Origin: Paramarasmius palmivorus | Taxonomy: Eukaryota; Basidiomycota; Agaricomycetes; Agaricales; Marasmiaceae | Length of the DNA: 64,000 nt | Assembly: GCA_037176845.1 (NCBI GenBank) | Contig: JAYKXP010000079.1 | Location: forward strand, 62,001-126,000 | Direction: 5' to 3' | In this document: in pieces, positions 12,087-24,084 of the stretch | Layout: each line of letters opens with the position of its first letter | Numbering within the stretch: position 1 is the first letter of the stretch | Translations under genes and position numbers: made by a program | The notes under the pieces: model-generated | The model's database searches: none | The model's input: the letters and a program-made list of their open reading frames with translations, nothing else | What the model was told of the DNA's origin: nothing

Positions 12087-14933
12087 TGAGACGAGCGGGA
12101 GTGGGAAGTGGGATGTTGTAGAAGGATGCTACAGATGCACGATATTTATATGTGGGTTTGCACTGGTTCCAGAGGATGAAGTATGATGATAAAGTTCTGT
12201 AAAGGAATTCGGGGCTGTTAAATCTTTCCCAAGGTGATTTAGCTTGATGTTGAAGATGTATACTTACGTGTTGATCACCGGTCAACCCAATACGGTCCAT
12301 ATTGGACTCCCCGCCTTGCTACAATCCTCATCGTTCCACGAGTCTTCGCTTGAAATCGATGATATTACTCTAAACTAAAAGACCGCTGTCCTTTGGACTG
12401 TGAATAGGCACTCGTATACAATGCTTTTGCACTAAAAGTGCCGGTATTGATGGTGATTTTGATAGAAGAGGAATAAAAGCTGTGTAGAATGTGCTATGCG
12501 CACGGGAAGGACATCGAGCGCATGTTTGTACTTCCCGTGTGGCGACTGCGCGAGGCTGTTTTAACAGCAAATAGAAGCGTAGCGGCGAAGGTTTCTACTC
12601 ACTGCGGTTAAATGATGAACGTAAAGAGGCACAAAGCCGCGGAAACGGCACCTGAAAAGATTCTGATACAGTGTTTCACGTGATCCTTTCCCGATATAGT
12701 TTATCGCAAATTTTCAGCCAACGTATCGGAAGGTTTGCACAGCTGAGAAAATCATTTGACTGCAGTGACTGCGAGTTGATATTGCTCAGCTGATTCCTAG
12801 AACCCAACTCAGTTGCCATGACTCGTAGGGAAATTTTGACATATTAAGTGAATTTTCGACACTTACTGATATTCCATCCTTCCTCCGAGCAGATTTCTTG
12901 GAGTTTGCGGCGTGAGTGAGAATGGCGAAAGAATGACTCCTCTGTCTCGATCCTTACGCCTCGCAATTGACCCCGAAACAAAGACGTACTGCCCCCAGCA
13001 GATTGTGTTCCTTGCCACCGTTGCTGGAAGTGCTTCATCCGACACTTGCAGTCCAAATATACTCTGTCTATTTAACAGTATACACCAAACCAGGTAGGCC
13101 TACGGGTGAAAACTTGTATCTTCGGGTGTCTCGATGGGTTCCTCGGAGAATGTCCATGTGAATAAAGCACTGCCTTGTAGCATTGAGATACGGCTGCTCG
13201 ACTGTTCAAGCCCTTGAAGATTCTTAGCATGTCATCCACGCTCAAAATGCGAAGAAACACACTAATACGCCTCTCCAAATCACTGGACAATTTTCCATCT
13301 TCCCTCAATGTCGACCGTGTAGCCTTCAGAGGCTAGATGTCAACATGGTTCCGAGAAGAAAGCATAAAAGATGGCGTACCATATGCATGTCATGACTCAT
13401 CCAGCGTCTTACAATCGTAGAGCATGGCCTTGACGTATTACGGATCTGGTTCGACCGTATGCATGCTCTGAAGACCAGGTGATAACAAAACCCTGAAAGT
13501 GCTAAAGATTCAGAATCTCGTGGCACTTGAGGAACGAAGAAACAACGCACTGCAGCCCCTGGCCCCATAACGCCGAAGCCATCCGTAATTTAACCCAGCC
13601 GTTTTTTCTCCCTCTGGTTGATCGAGGGCACCTTGCAGACGTCAAACTGACCCGGCCCGAAGACAGAGTAGAGATCTGCTCACTGTTCAAGCCCTTGAAG
13701 ACTCTTAACATGTCATCCGCGCTTAAAATGCGAAGAAACGCACCGTACAGCCATTACACCTCTCCGAATCACTGGAGACAATTTTTAAACTTCCAGCTTC
13801 CATCATCCTTTAACGTTGTCGACCGTGGAACGGACGCAAAAGACGCTGAATCGTCTAGTCTTCCGTGGAAAGTATGCCCAAAGTTGGACGAAATACTCGC
13901 TGGCATGGGTAACATCAAGACCCTAGAACCGTTCGGGAATCAGGAATGAACACGAAGAAAGCAACATACTGTAGCCCACCAAATCCATCCATAAACCAGT
14001 CCTAATTTGCCTCGAGATGTCGTCTTTTCATATACACCTTTCAGTCCGTCAGTCCGCCGAGAGCATCTAGAAGACGCCAAAGTGACCAGTCGCGTTTAGC
14101 TTTTCATGGCAATTAAACACCAAAGCGGTTCAAAGCCATGAGACAAGATGGGAACATGGAAAAGAGGAGCTTCGGAAATTGTCCGTTCAATGAGTAGTGC
14201 TAGTGATGGTTTGCGAGAAAGAGACGGCGCTAAATCAAACGTCATCACTTGCTACGACGCTGACCCATCTCGTACACCCGGACACAGCTACGATTATTTC
14301 TACTCGTACTATGTGTATAATGTACCCTGCTACCTCACCGTCTATCCAGACAAGACGCCCCCAGTAGGTAAGTAACTCTCAGTATTTCAACGGTATATCC
14401 GTCAGGATTTGGGATCGTGCAGCACGAAGCACAAAGAACGTAACACAACCATGTTTCCACCTCCATGTACTGTGTCATTAGAAAGGACTGAACTCCGAGA
14501 AAAAACTATAACTGACGCCGTTTTGACCGCGCACGACAAAACGAAACTCTCCGGAGTCTTGTCCACGCTCCCAAAACGATGAGCTGGAGGAAACGGAATG
14601 GTCAAAGAGAGGAAGTACGCGAGACACTGGGCGCTGTATTGAAAATCAGCCAAAGCAAGGAGTGAATAGCACCATTGGCAAGGGTGCCAAGTGAGAGCAA
14701 GAAAACAGATTCCTAGGGTAATTTACAGAGCTCCAAAACCCAGCGCCTCGGTTTCTAGTCGGTTGACTGGAACATCTAGAGGATACCAAAGTGACCCGGT
14801 AGTTACTGGTTTAGAAGATAAACACGTTCAGCCTTTCATGGTAAGTGAAGAGTATGTATCCAGAGTCGGGAAGGAAGCATTGAAGGAAACAGCTGGGCAG
14901 AAATCGTTCATCGGTGGTGCTAGTTCAGAGAAA
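12087..14933. other. Spacer upstream of LYAR-B with internal repeats
   Basis: No gene is supported in 2.8 kb. About 12087-12570 resembles the LYAR-A 5' flank. About 13150-13330 and 13640-13830 are diverged direct copies of one another (both carry a block around TTCAAGCCCTTGAAGA). About 14080-14380 and 14800-14930 are copies of the actin-downstream repeat. Short open frames on both strands show no motif and are interrupted between copies. Confidence 0.5.
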
Positions 14934-17848
14934 AAAATACCCTAAACGTTCGCTCTGTCATTCAACTCCAAGCTTCGTCGATTTCGCGGCCCAACAAAAA
15001 ATACTCAGTCGACCTCAATTAACGTGTTTCCCCGGGCCCATCATCCTTTTAAGCAAGCAGTCTTTCTCCTCCTCATAAATCGGAAAGACCCATATCAATC
15101 GCCCAATGTTCCCGAAACTTCTCCCTTTATACCTCAGTCATCAAATCACAAAACACACTCTACCTCATAACCAGGATTACAAACCCAAAAGACGGGTAAG
15201 GTACACGATTTCGTTCGTCTCCAAAGAAACACGTTTCGACTGTGAGGATGTGTTGATTCGTTAGTGGCGGGATACTGGATTACTACACTGCTCAGGTTGA
15301 AATAGTAATGCTCAGGCAGCAATTGGCCAGGGAAAAGATCGCACGGGCCGTGGGATTGGCTCGTATTTGTGTAAAAAGTCGGAGAGGGGTTTTATCGTCA
15401 GTTGATCTGAATTTTGGGGATTGGGTGGTAGTGTTCCTAGATGGCGTGTGAGAGGAACGGAGGGATAGGGGATTAGGATGTTTGAACGATGAACGTACAT
15501 GGAGTATCTCTATGAGACCAGACGGCTCTCATAGGTTACCCCCAAACCCCTCGAAGGCATTTCGTTCGACCCATCTGAGACGATCCCTTGGTGCCCTGAA
15601 CTCGGATATTGACGCCGATTGGACATTTCGTGCCATGGGCTGTTTTGACAGCTCGGAAGGATTTGTAATAGAGAGCTCCGAGCCCGAGACCGAACGGATA
15701 CCAGGCGTGGTACTGGGATGCAGGGCAATCTATTCGTCTGATTACCATCCGAGGGAACGTTCATAAAACACCATCAGCGTCCTCGTACCTAGTTTCAAGG
15801 CATCTTCTCATTTTACAATAGCGTAGGACGACCTGGTGAAAATGACGAGTAGGTTTCGGTCAGCTTGTTCAGTGGATCTTGATGTACTCTTTACTTGGAG
15901 TCATTTAGTGCGGGCTGTATTATCTCAGACGGACATGCTGTATGTTATACTTAGCACCTCATCCTGTTTATATTACTTGCACATAGGAAGATTGTTCTTT
16001 GCACAATATGTAAATTTCAGTTTTCGAAGTATTATTGCTGATCGCTAGCAACCCATAGGCATTAACACATTCACTCAACCTGGCCAACACAATATGTACA
16101 TTAGGGAGTGGGCTCAAAACGTGCTATAAAGTGAAAGCTTCCAATATTTCAGATACAAAGGCAGCAATACATGTCAAATTTCAGTCCGAGTCTTTTGAGT
16201 AATACATCTTATGTAGTATTCTCGTAGTACGTGGAATAATCAAGGGATTAGGATCACAGGAAATTACTTGGAGCGAAGCATGATTAAATGTAACGGAAGG
16301 ACCGATGATAGAAGCTAGTGATATGACATAGAATCAACCCTTAGCAGTCTACCCATTGATTTTGTTTTGAAATGTATCCCGGATGATTAACGACGGCTTT
16401 TGCACAGGAAGTATTTTACGGGACGTTGTGCGTATTCGCTTAATGATCCTTTAGGTACTCCATCAGTTTCTTACAAGGACGCGAATCACACTCTTCAATT
16501 TCTAGGTTTTGCACAGGTAGTATTTTTCGGACGTTGTGCGTATTCGTCTTGATCATATAGGACATCATCAGTTTCTTGGCCAAGGACCGGAAACTCCACT
16601 CTCAATTTCGGCTAACTAGCACTGGCTTCAGGACATCAGCAGTTCGTGACAAGAGCAGAGACTCACCTTCACAACTTTGCAGAGTTTTGGATAGACTTAC
16701 CTTTCTTCTTTTCTGCTCTAGCACTGGCCTCCCTGTACGCCCTTGACGTCGACTCGACCCCTGCAGCTTTTTAAGTTTGCTAGGCGGAAGGTAATGCCAG
16801 GTTCTTCGATTATTCACTGTCAACCCCAGAGAAGAGCACAGCTGAACTACCGAAAAGACAAATGACATTTGTCTTTCCTAGCTCCGGGCTGGCACCGGAT
16901 ACAGGCAAGGTGAATATAGAGCACTTGCTCGACTCGGTGTAATGCCAAAATGTCTGTCAGCCGCTGACGAGACTTAGTTTCTACGGTGGTAGTGTCGTTG
17001 GGGGAAAGTGAAACAGTGACTTCTTATTGCCTAGGTCGGCTGGGGCGACGTGTATAGGCACAGAGAAGAAGGCTGGTGAGTTAACACAACCGATAGTAGG
17101 TGTGCATCGAGCGATGGGACTGTATAACCCATGAGGGCTAGTAGCCGGATTGTATCCCAAGGGCGGGGATCCCAGTGACGCGATACAGATTTAGAAAACA
17201 ATTCTGACGCGGGTCTGCCTTGGGGAAGGAATGAGGAAGGTTTGACTTGGTTTGTGGGATATCCTGGTTGTAGGGACGGGGATAAGACCTGATGGGGGGA
17301 GACGGCTGGTAGTCTATTGATAGAAGGAAATAAGAAGAGATTGTGGTCTTTTTGGCTGGTGTCCCCGGAATCAGAGCGTGAGCGAGAGATGAGCCTACGA
17401 TAAATCATAAGATGAAACAAGAATAAAAAAAAATATGCGAGGAATGAATGTTTACTTACCACTCCCCAATGGTTAGACCGAATCCAGACTTGGTCATTGC
17501 ACCTCCACCGCCGTTCTAGAGCTGCAGAATAGACGCAACGCTAGGTTCCCGAGCCGCCTTTTCATGTCACCGCCCCGTTGATGGTTTCTCTGGGGGGCGG
17601 TGGATTGGGGAAGCGCACATGTTGTATATAGGTGTCTCTGACCTTTTCTGTTGGATACCATGTGATTTGGAGATATGCTGCTAGAATCTGGGAGGCAATC
17701 CCGTACGACTGGTAATATTCATGAAAGACCATGAGCCGAATCGTGGGTGAGAGTATTTGTCCGGTCGTCGAAATAGGGAAAAGTAATTTGCGGCAGGATT
17801 GTCGTATTCTGAAGTATCCGTTGACGTGATCCTGTCAGCCACAGGTGA
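14934..17848. other. Indel-riddled segment of repeat unit 2
   Basis: Copy of 7591-10385 with scattered indels that hit coding and spacer sequence alike, for example in the 104-bp repeat array and in exons 7 and 8 of the LYAR gene. Homopolymers and single bases are both affected. This density next to an exact copy is typical of unpolished long-read sequence, but a decayed copy cannot be ruled out from one sequence. Confidence 0.7.
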
Positions 17849-19549
17849 CTTTGGTACAGAGATGGTCATGGACGCTGTAGGCCGAGTGAGTCAAGATGCA
17901 CTATGACAAGACTAAGAGTACCAACCCTGAGCATCCTGTTTTGCTGATGCGCCTTTGTCAGGCACTTCTACAGGTGGCTCCAATACGGCAAATCCTGAAT
18001 TATTTAAGTATTGTGAAGATGCTGGAGTGCAACGAACAAGGAAATACCGTTTGATTCCAGAACGCGATACCTCTCTCTAAATCGTCTCGTTAAGGTTTGG
18101 TCATCTGGCATGACAGTGTCCTACATGTAGTGGAGCGGTTAGTGGTGCCACAGGCTTCATCCAACGATCCACTGACCTTAGCAGCAAGGAGAGAAATCCA
18201 ATCGTCATCATGAGTAACAACGACATCAATCTTAGGATTCTGTCGACCGATGATTAGTTGATATGTTCGGACGTTCGGAGAGTCGACCACTCACATTTTG
18301 CAGAATATCGTTGTTAATGGAGATCAGGGGGTGATAGGGCTAAGATTCTATGTATCACATCGGTTGTTAACGTTCAAGTGACAGACATACCTGAGAAGGA
18401 GGGAAGTAGTCGTCTTCATTTATGCTTGTAGTGTCGCTACAGGAAGAACCGCCAGAACTGTCAGAATCCCGATCACTATCGGACGCGGTAGTCGAGTCAT
18501 CTGATCGAGGACCGTCACTTGACGAGGCAGCGTCTGTGCCGGGACTTCCACTTCTGCTGCTGCTGCTGCTGCTCCCGCCCCATGTCATCGAAAAGGAATA
18601 TCCTGATTGCCCAAAACGAGGTGCCGGGCTAAAGATGTCCTTCATCGGTGACTTGTCCGTGCTAGCAACTTTGACTTCCCCCAGAATTCTGACAGAAAGT
18701 CCACTTCGCAGCGATATCCGGAAACCACGTATGAAAAGTGCCTGGTTGTCTTGAGCACTTGCGACAGATGCTCTGCTAGTGACGGATGATTGATAAACTG
18801 AAGATTGCGATAACTTCATCCGTCCACTACCTATGCCAACTGATTCAAACAGTAACGAACAGGATTGACTGGACTGTGAGCTGTCAAAAACCGCATTTTC
18901 CCAAGCATCCGATTTATCAACTCCAGTAACAAGGTATATCGAGCCGTTCTCCGCATCCCGGCCGAGCGTGTTGTTGACAAAATAGTACCAACTGACTGCA
19001 TTAGCCTGGGCGTACTCGCGGAACGCCTTCAGATCTAGCATGTTTTCGCGCTTTGCACCTGTTGGAAGCATCAAAGCTGCACCGCTCTCTTTGTCGAACG
19101 AGATTTCAATGCTTGCCCCGACACCTACAGGTGACCCACTCGATACCGGAACATCAGTGAACCGCCGCGATCCTTAGAAGAAGCCTCACTTACGGGATAG
19201 TGGCCATAGCCTCGACGCTGATTTCTCTGCACTTCGCACGTAGACTGTAGACAGGTTTCCCGGGCTGGAAGAAATTTGAATTTCGGCGTATTTGTCTATT
19301 CCAAGTAACGGGAGTGAAATCGTCTGGAGTACCACAGGATTGGTTGATGACATGGTCCGCAGGTAAGCAAATATTGAAAAGGAAGTCGAAACTGCCGTCG
19401 GCAGTGATGAGTCCAACATCGCCGAATCGAATTCCGTTTTCAATGTATTCTGGGTGGAGGACCTCGTTGGGTTCAGGACAGAAGAGTGGGTAGCCATGAC
19501 CCAGAGGAAAGAGAGCTCGGGCGTATAGTTGGGCAGTTTCAAACCCCAT
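16669..19549 (-). pseudogene. LYAR-C: duplicate of LYAR-B with broken 3' exons
   Basis: Exons 1-6 (19194..19549, 18391..19138, 18295..18339, 18177..18239, 18048..18120, 17926..17994) repeat LYAR-B at +7463 with identical translation. Exon 7 starts at 17874 but loses frame after about 10 residues, because small indels begin near 17848. Exon 8 (about 16.7-17.4 kb) is broken in many places. The boundary of damage is the boundary of the noisy segment, so the gene may be intact in the real genome or may not exist as a second copy at all. Confidence 0.7.
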
Positions 19550-22396
19550 TGAGACGAGCGGGAGTGGGAAGTGGGATGTTGTAGAAGGATGCTACAGATG
19601 CACGATATTTATATGTGGGTTTGCACTGGTTCCAGAGGATGAAGTATGATGATAAAGTTCTGTAAAGGAATTCGGGGCTGTTAAATCTTTCCCAAGGTGA
19701 TTTAGCTTGATGTTGAAGATGTATACTTACGTGTTGATCACCGGTCAACCCAATACGGTCCATATTGGACTCCCCGCCTTGCTACAATCCTCATCGTTCC
19801 ACGAGTCTTCGCTTGAAATCGATGATATTACTCTAAACTAAAAGACCGCTGTCCTTTGGACTGTGAATAGGCACTCGTATACAATGCTTTTGCACTAAAA
19901 GTGCCGGTATTGATGGTGATTTTGATAGAAGAGGAATAAAAGCTGTGTAGAATGTGCTATGCGCACGGGAAGGACATCGAGCGCATGTTTGTACTTCCCG
20001 TGTGGCGACTGCGCGAGGCTGTTTTAACAGCAAATAGAAGCGTAGCGGCGAAGGTTTCTACTCACTGCGGTTAAATGATGAACGTAAAGAGGCACAAAGC
20101 CGCGGAAACGGCACCTGAAAAGATTCTGATACAGTGTTTCACGTGATCCTTTCCCGATATAGTTTATCGCAAATTTTCAGCCAACGTATCGGAAGGTTTG
20201 CACAGCTGAGAAAATCATTTGACTGCAGTGACTGCGAGTTGATATTGCTCAGCTGATTCCTAGAACCCAACTCAGTTGCCATGACTCGTAGGGAAATTTT
20301 GACATATTAAGTGAATTTTCGACACTTACTGATATTCCATCCTTCCTCCGAGCAGATTTCTTGGAGTTTGCGGCGTGAGTGAGAATGGCGAAAGAATGAC
20401 TCCTCTGTCTCGATCCTTACGCCTCGCAATTGACCCCGAAACAAAGACGTACTGCCCCCAGCAGATTGTGTTCCTTGCCACCGTTGCTGGAAGTGCTTCA
20501 TCCGACACTTGCAGTCCAAATATACTCTGTCTATTTAACAGTATACACCAAACCAGGTAGGCCTACGGGTGAAAACTTGTATCTTCGGGTGTCTCGATGG
20601 GTTCCTCGGAGAATGTCCATGTGAATAAAGCACTGCCTTGTAGCATTGAGATACGGCTGCTCGACTGTTCAAGCCCTTGAAGATTCTTAGCATGTCATCC
20701 ACGCTCAAAATGCGAAGAAACACACTAATACGCCTCTCCAAATCACTGGACAATTTTCCATCTTCCCTCAATGTCGACCGTGTAGCCTTCAGAGGCTAGA
20801 TGTCAACATGGTTCCGAGAAGAAAGCATAAAAGATGGCGTACCATATGCATGTCATGACTCATCCAGCGTCTTACAATCGTAGAGCATGGCCTTGACGTA
20901 TTACGGATCTGGTTCGACCGTATGCATGCTCTGAAGACCAGGTGATAACAAAACCCTGAAAGTGCTAAAGATTCAGAATCTCGTGGCACTTGAGGAACGA
21001 AGAAACAACGCACTGCAGCCCCTGGCCCCATAACGCCGAAGCCATCCGTAATTTAACCCAGCCGTTTTTTCTCCCTCTGGTTGATCGAGGGCACCTTGCA
21101 GACGTCAAACTGACCCGGCCCGAAGACAGAGTAGAGATCTGCTCACTGTTCAAGCCCTTGAAGACTCTTAACATGTCATCCGCGCTTAAAATGCGAAGAA
21201 ACGCACCGTACAGCCATTACACCTCTCCGAATCACTGGAGACAATTTTTAAACTTCCAGCTTCCATCATCCTTTAACGTTGTCGACCGTGGAACGGACGC
21301 AAAAGACGCTGAATCGTCTAGTCTTCCGTGGAAAGTATGCCCAAAGTTGGACGAAATACTCGCTGGCATGGGTAACATCAAGACCCTAGAACCGTTCGGG
21401 AATCAGGAATGAACACGAAGAAAGCAACATACTGTAGCCCACCAAATCCATCCATAAACCAGTCCTAATTTGCCTCGAGATGTCGTCTTTTCATATACAC
21501 CTTTCAGTCCGTCAGTCCGCCGAGAGCATCTAGAAGACGCCAAAGTGACCAGTCGCGTTTAGCTTTTCATGGCAATTAAACACCAAAGCGGTTCAAAGCC
21601 ATGAGACAAGATGGGAACATGGAAAAGAGGAGCTTCGGAAATTGTCCGTTCAATGAGTAGTGCTAGTGATGGTTTGCGAGAAAGAGACGGCGCTAAATCA
21701 AACGTCATCACTTGCTACGACGCTGACCCATCTCGTACACCCGGACACAGCTACGATTATTTCTACTCGTACTATGTGTATAATGTACCCTGCTACCTCA
21801 CCGTCTATCCAGACAAGACGCCCCCAGTAGGTAAGTAACTCTCAGTATTTCAACGGTATATCCGTCAGGATTTGGGATCGTGCAGCACGAAGCACAAAGA
21901 ACGTAACACAACCATGTTTCCACCTCCATGTACTGTGTCATTAGAAAGGACTGAACTCCGAGAAAAAACTATAACTGACGCCGTTTTGACCGCGCACGAC
22001 AAAACGAAACTCTCCGGAGTCTTGTCCACGCTCCCAAAACGATGAGCTGGAGGAAACGGAATGGTCAAAGAGAGGAAGTACGCGAGACACTGGGCGCTGT
22101 ATTGAAAATCAGCCAAAGCAAGGAGTGAATAGCACCATTGGCAAGGGTGCCAAGTGAGAGCAAGAAAACAGATTCCTAGGGTAATTTACAGAGCTCCAAA
22201 ACCCAGCGCCTCGGTTTCTAGTCGGTTGACTGGAACATCTAGAGGATACCAAAGTGACCCGGTAGTTACTGGTTTAGAAGATAAACACGTTCAGCCTTTC
22301 ATGGTAAGTGAAGAGTATGTATCCAGAGTCGGGAAGGAAGCATTGAAGGAAACAGCTGGGCAGAAATCGTTCATCGGTGGTGCTAGTTCAGAGAAA
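19550..22396. other. Exact copy of the LYAR-B upstream spacer
   Basis: Identical to 12087-14933, with the same internal repeats and no supported gene. The last part (about 22260-22440) runs without break into the 3' flank of ACT1, so this is the place where the actin-downstream repeat sits next to an intact actin gene. Confidence 0.6.
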
Positions 22397-22557
22397 GAGA
22401 CGGGCGCTAAAGCGAAACATCTCTCGCAACGACCACGGCCACGCTAACACATCCCAATGTCATACACGTACAACGAACATCAACGACAGCTATGATTACG
22501 ATTATCCATACTCGTACTCTATATACCTCACCGTCTACACACCCCGCTGCATCTCAT

Positions 22558-23984
22558 CTAGAAGCATTCTACGACCCAAACGCATTAGCAACCACATAAT
22601 CGACGCAAAAAAGCGAGAAACACTCACTCCTATGAACAATCCCCGGCCCAGACTCGTCATACTCCTGTTTACTCACCCACAGATTCTGGAATGTCGACAA
22701 CGAAGCTAAAATCGAACCACCGATCCATACGGAGTATTTACGTTCTGGGGGAGCGATTATTTTGACCTACCAAACCGTCCGCGTCAGCATCTCCCTAGCG
22801 CACAGGAAGAAAGGAAGGGAGACACACCTTAACACTACTAGGCGCCATACTAACCAACTCCTTCGTCATTCGATCTGCTATACCCGGATACATCGTACTT
22901 CCACCAGATAAGACAACGTTGGAATAGAGATCTCGACGAATATCCAAATCACATTTGGTGATCGAGTTGTATACCGTTTCGTGTATACCAGCATCTTCGA
23001 GACCTACAAAGTGTGGTTTGAATAGTGTTTCTGGGGCGCGGAATCTACAAACCGAATACGCGTTAGAACGAAAGACACGGAACACGAAAAAAAAGAAAGC
23101 ACCTTTCATTGCCAATAGTAATAACCTGCCCATCTGGCAACTCATAATTCTTCTCCACCGCCGAACTCTGCGCCGCTCTCCCCATCTCTTCCTCAAAATC
23201 CAACGCAACATAACACAACTTTTCCTTAATATCCCTAACCACCTCCATCTCCGCACTAGTCGTGAACGAATACCCCCTTTCCATGAGCTGCTTCGCCAAC
23301 GCATGCGTTAAATCTCTCCCAGCTAAATCCACACGCATGATTGCGTGTGGGAGAGCGAACCCTTCGTAGATGGGTACGACGTGGCTTACACCGTCGCCGG
23401 AGTCCATAACGACACCCGTCGTGCGACCGGAGGCGTACAATGATAACACGGCTTGGATTTGAACAAAGAACGCTGGGGCGTTGAATGTCTCGAACATAAT
23501 CTGGGTCATCTTTTCTCTATTGGCTTTCGGGTTCAAAGGCGCCTCGGTGAGAAGGATAGGGTGTTCCTCGGGTGCGACACGGAGTTCGTTGTAGAATGTG
23601 TGATGCCAGATCTTTTCCATGTCGTCCCAGTTTGTGACTATACCGTGTTCGATGGGGTATTTGAGGGTTAGGATGCCTCGTTTTGCTTGGGCTTCGTCGC
23701 TGTCTGAAGGTTAGATATCGAGATAGAGATAAGAGGTGGGCAGGGGAGCAGACACACCCAACGAAAGAATCCTTATTCCCCATTCCGACCATAACGCTCT
23801 GAACCCTCGGTCGACCGACTAGACATGGAAATACGGCTCGTGGGGCATCGTCTCCTGCGAAACCTGCTTTACACATTCCAGAGCCATTATCGATGACCTA
23901 GACGCAACAAAAATCAGCCTTCCCAACAGAATGTAGAAAATATTGAATATGCCGACATACGAGAGCAGCAATATCGTCTTCCAT
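22558..23984 (-). CDS. Divergent actin, copy ACT1
   Basis: Six exons, 23961..23984, 23758..23897, 23103..23699, 22828..23044, 22628..22766 and 22558..22568, give 375 aa, the standard actin length. The product starts [18 protein letters not shown] and ends GIVHRKCF. Nucleotide-binding loops are present ([50 protein letters not shown]), as is the [10 protein letters not shown] segment and the His of YPIEHGIV. It departs from typical fungal actin in several places, such as [20 protein letters not shown] and [15 protein letters not shown]. It is therefore likely a second, derived actin rather than the main housekeeping one. ACT2 is a close inverted copy with the same exon lengths. Confidence 0.95.
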
Positions 23985-24060
23985 CGTAAACGTTTATTCT
24001 TGTTCTTCAAGTTTCTAGGGTTCGTCGAGACTGATAACCCCCAAAGTCGACAACAACCTC

Positions 24061-24077
24061 CATTATATATATCCCCC
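24061..24077 (-). promoter_or_regulatory. TATA-like element of ACT1
   Basis: On the minus strand GGGGGATATATATAATG lies about 80 nt before the ATG at 23984. ACT2 has the related GGGGGATATATCATGG at 54856-54871, about 70 nt before its ATG. Conservation of this block and its surroundings in both actin copies supports a core promoter role. Confidence 0.5.
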
Positions 24078-24084
24078 AAGCAAA

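Larger units (their letters stand above)
7591..14933. repeat. 7.46-kb tandem repeat, unit 1
   Basis: First unit of a head-to-tail duplication. Sequence from about 10386 to 14933 recurs without visible change at +7463 (17849-22396). The preceding part (7591-10385) recurs at 14934-17848 with dense small indels. The unit carries a relic zone, a 104-bp tandem repeat, LYAR-B and its upstream region. The junction lies in an A-run (14930-14937) where unit 1 passes directly into the start of unit 2. Confidence 0.9.
14934..22396. repeat. 7.46-kb tandem repeat, unit 2
   Basis: Second unit of the duplication. Its first 2.9 kb (14934-17848) aligns to 7591-10385 but with single-base and short indels every 10-30 nt and about 120 nt net excess. 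From about 17849 to 22396 it reproduces 10386-14933 with no difference that I can find, down to every translated frame. Unit 2 ends at the point where sequence runs on into the ACT1 3' flank. Confidence 0.9.

Noticed and set aside
12370..13949. Several open frames of 60-140 codons in the LYAR-B upstream spacer (repeated at 19833-21412)
   Set aside because: They are not kept between the internal repeat copies at 13.15 and 13.65 kb, and no motif is recognisable.
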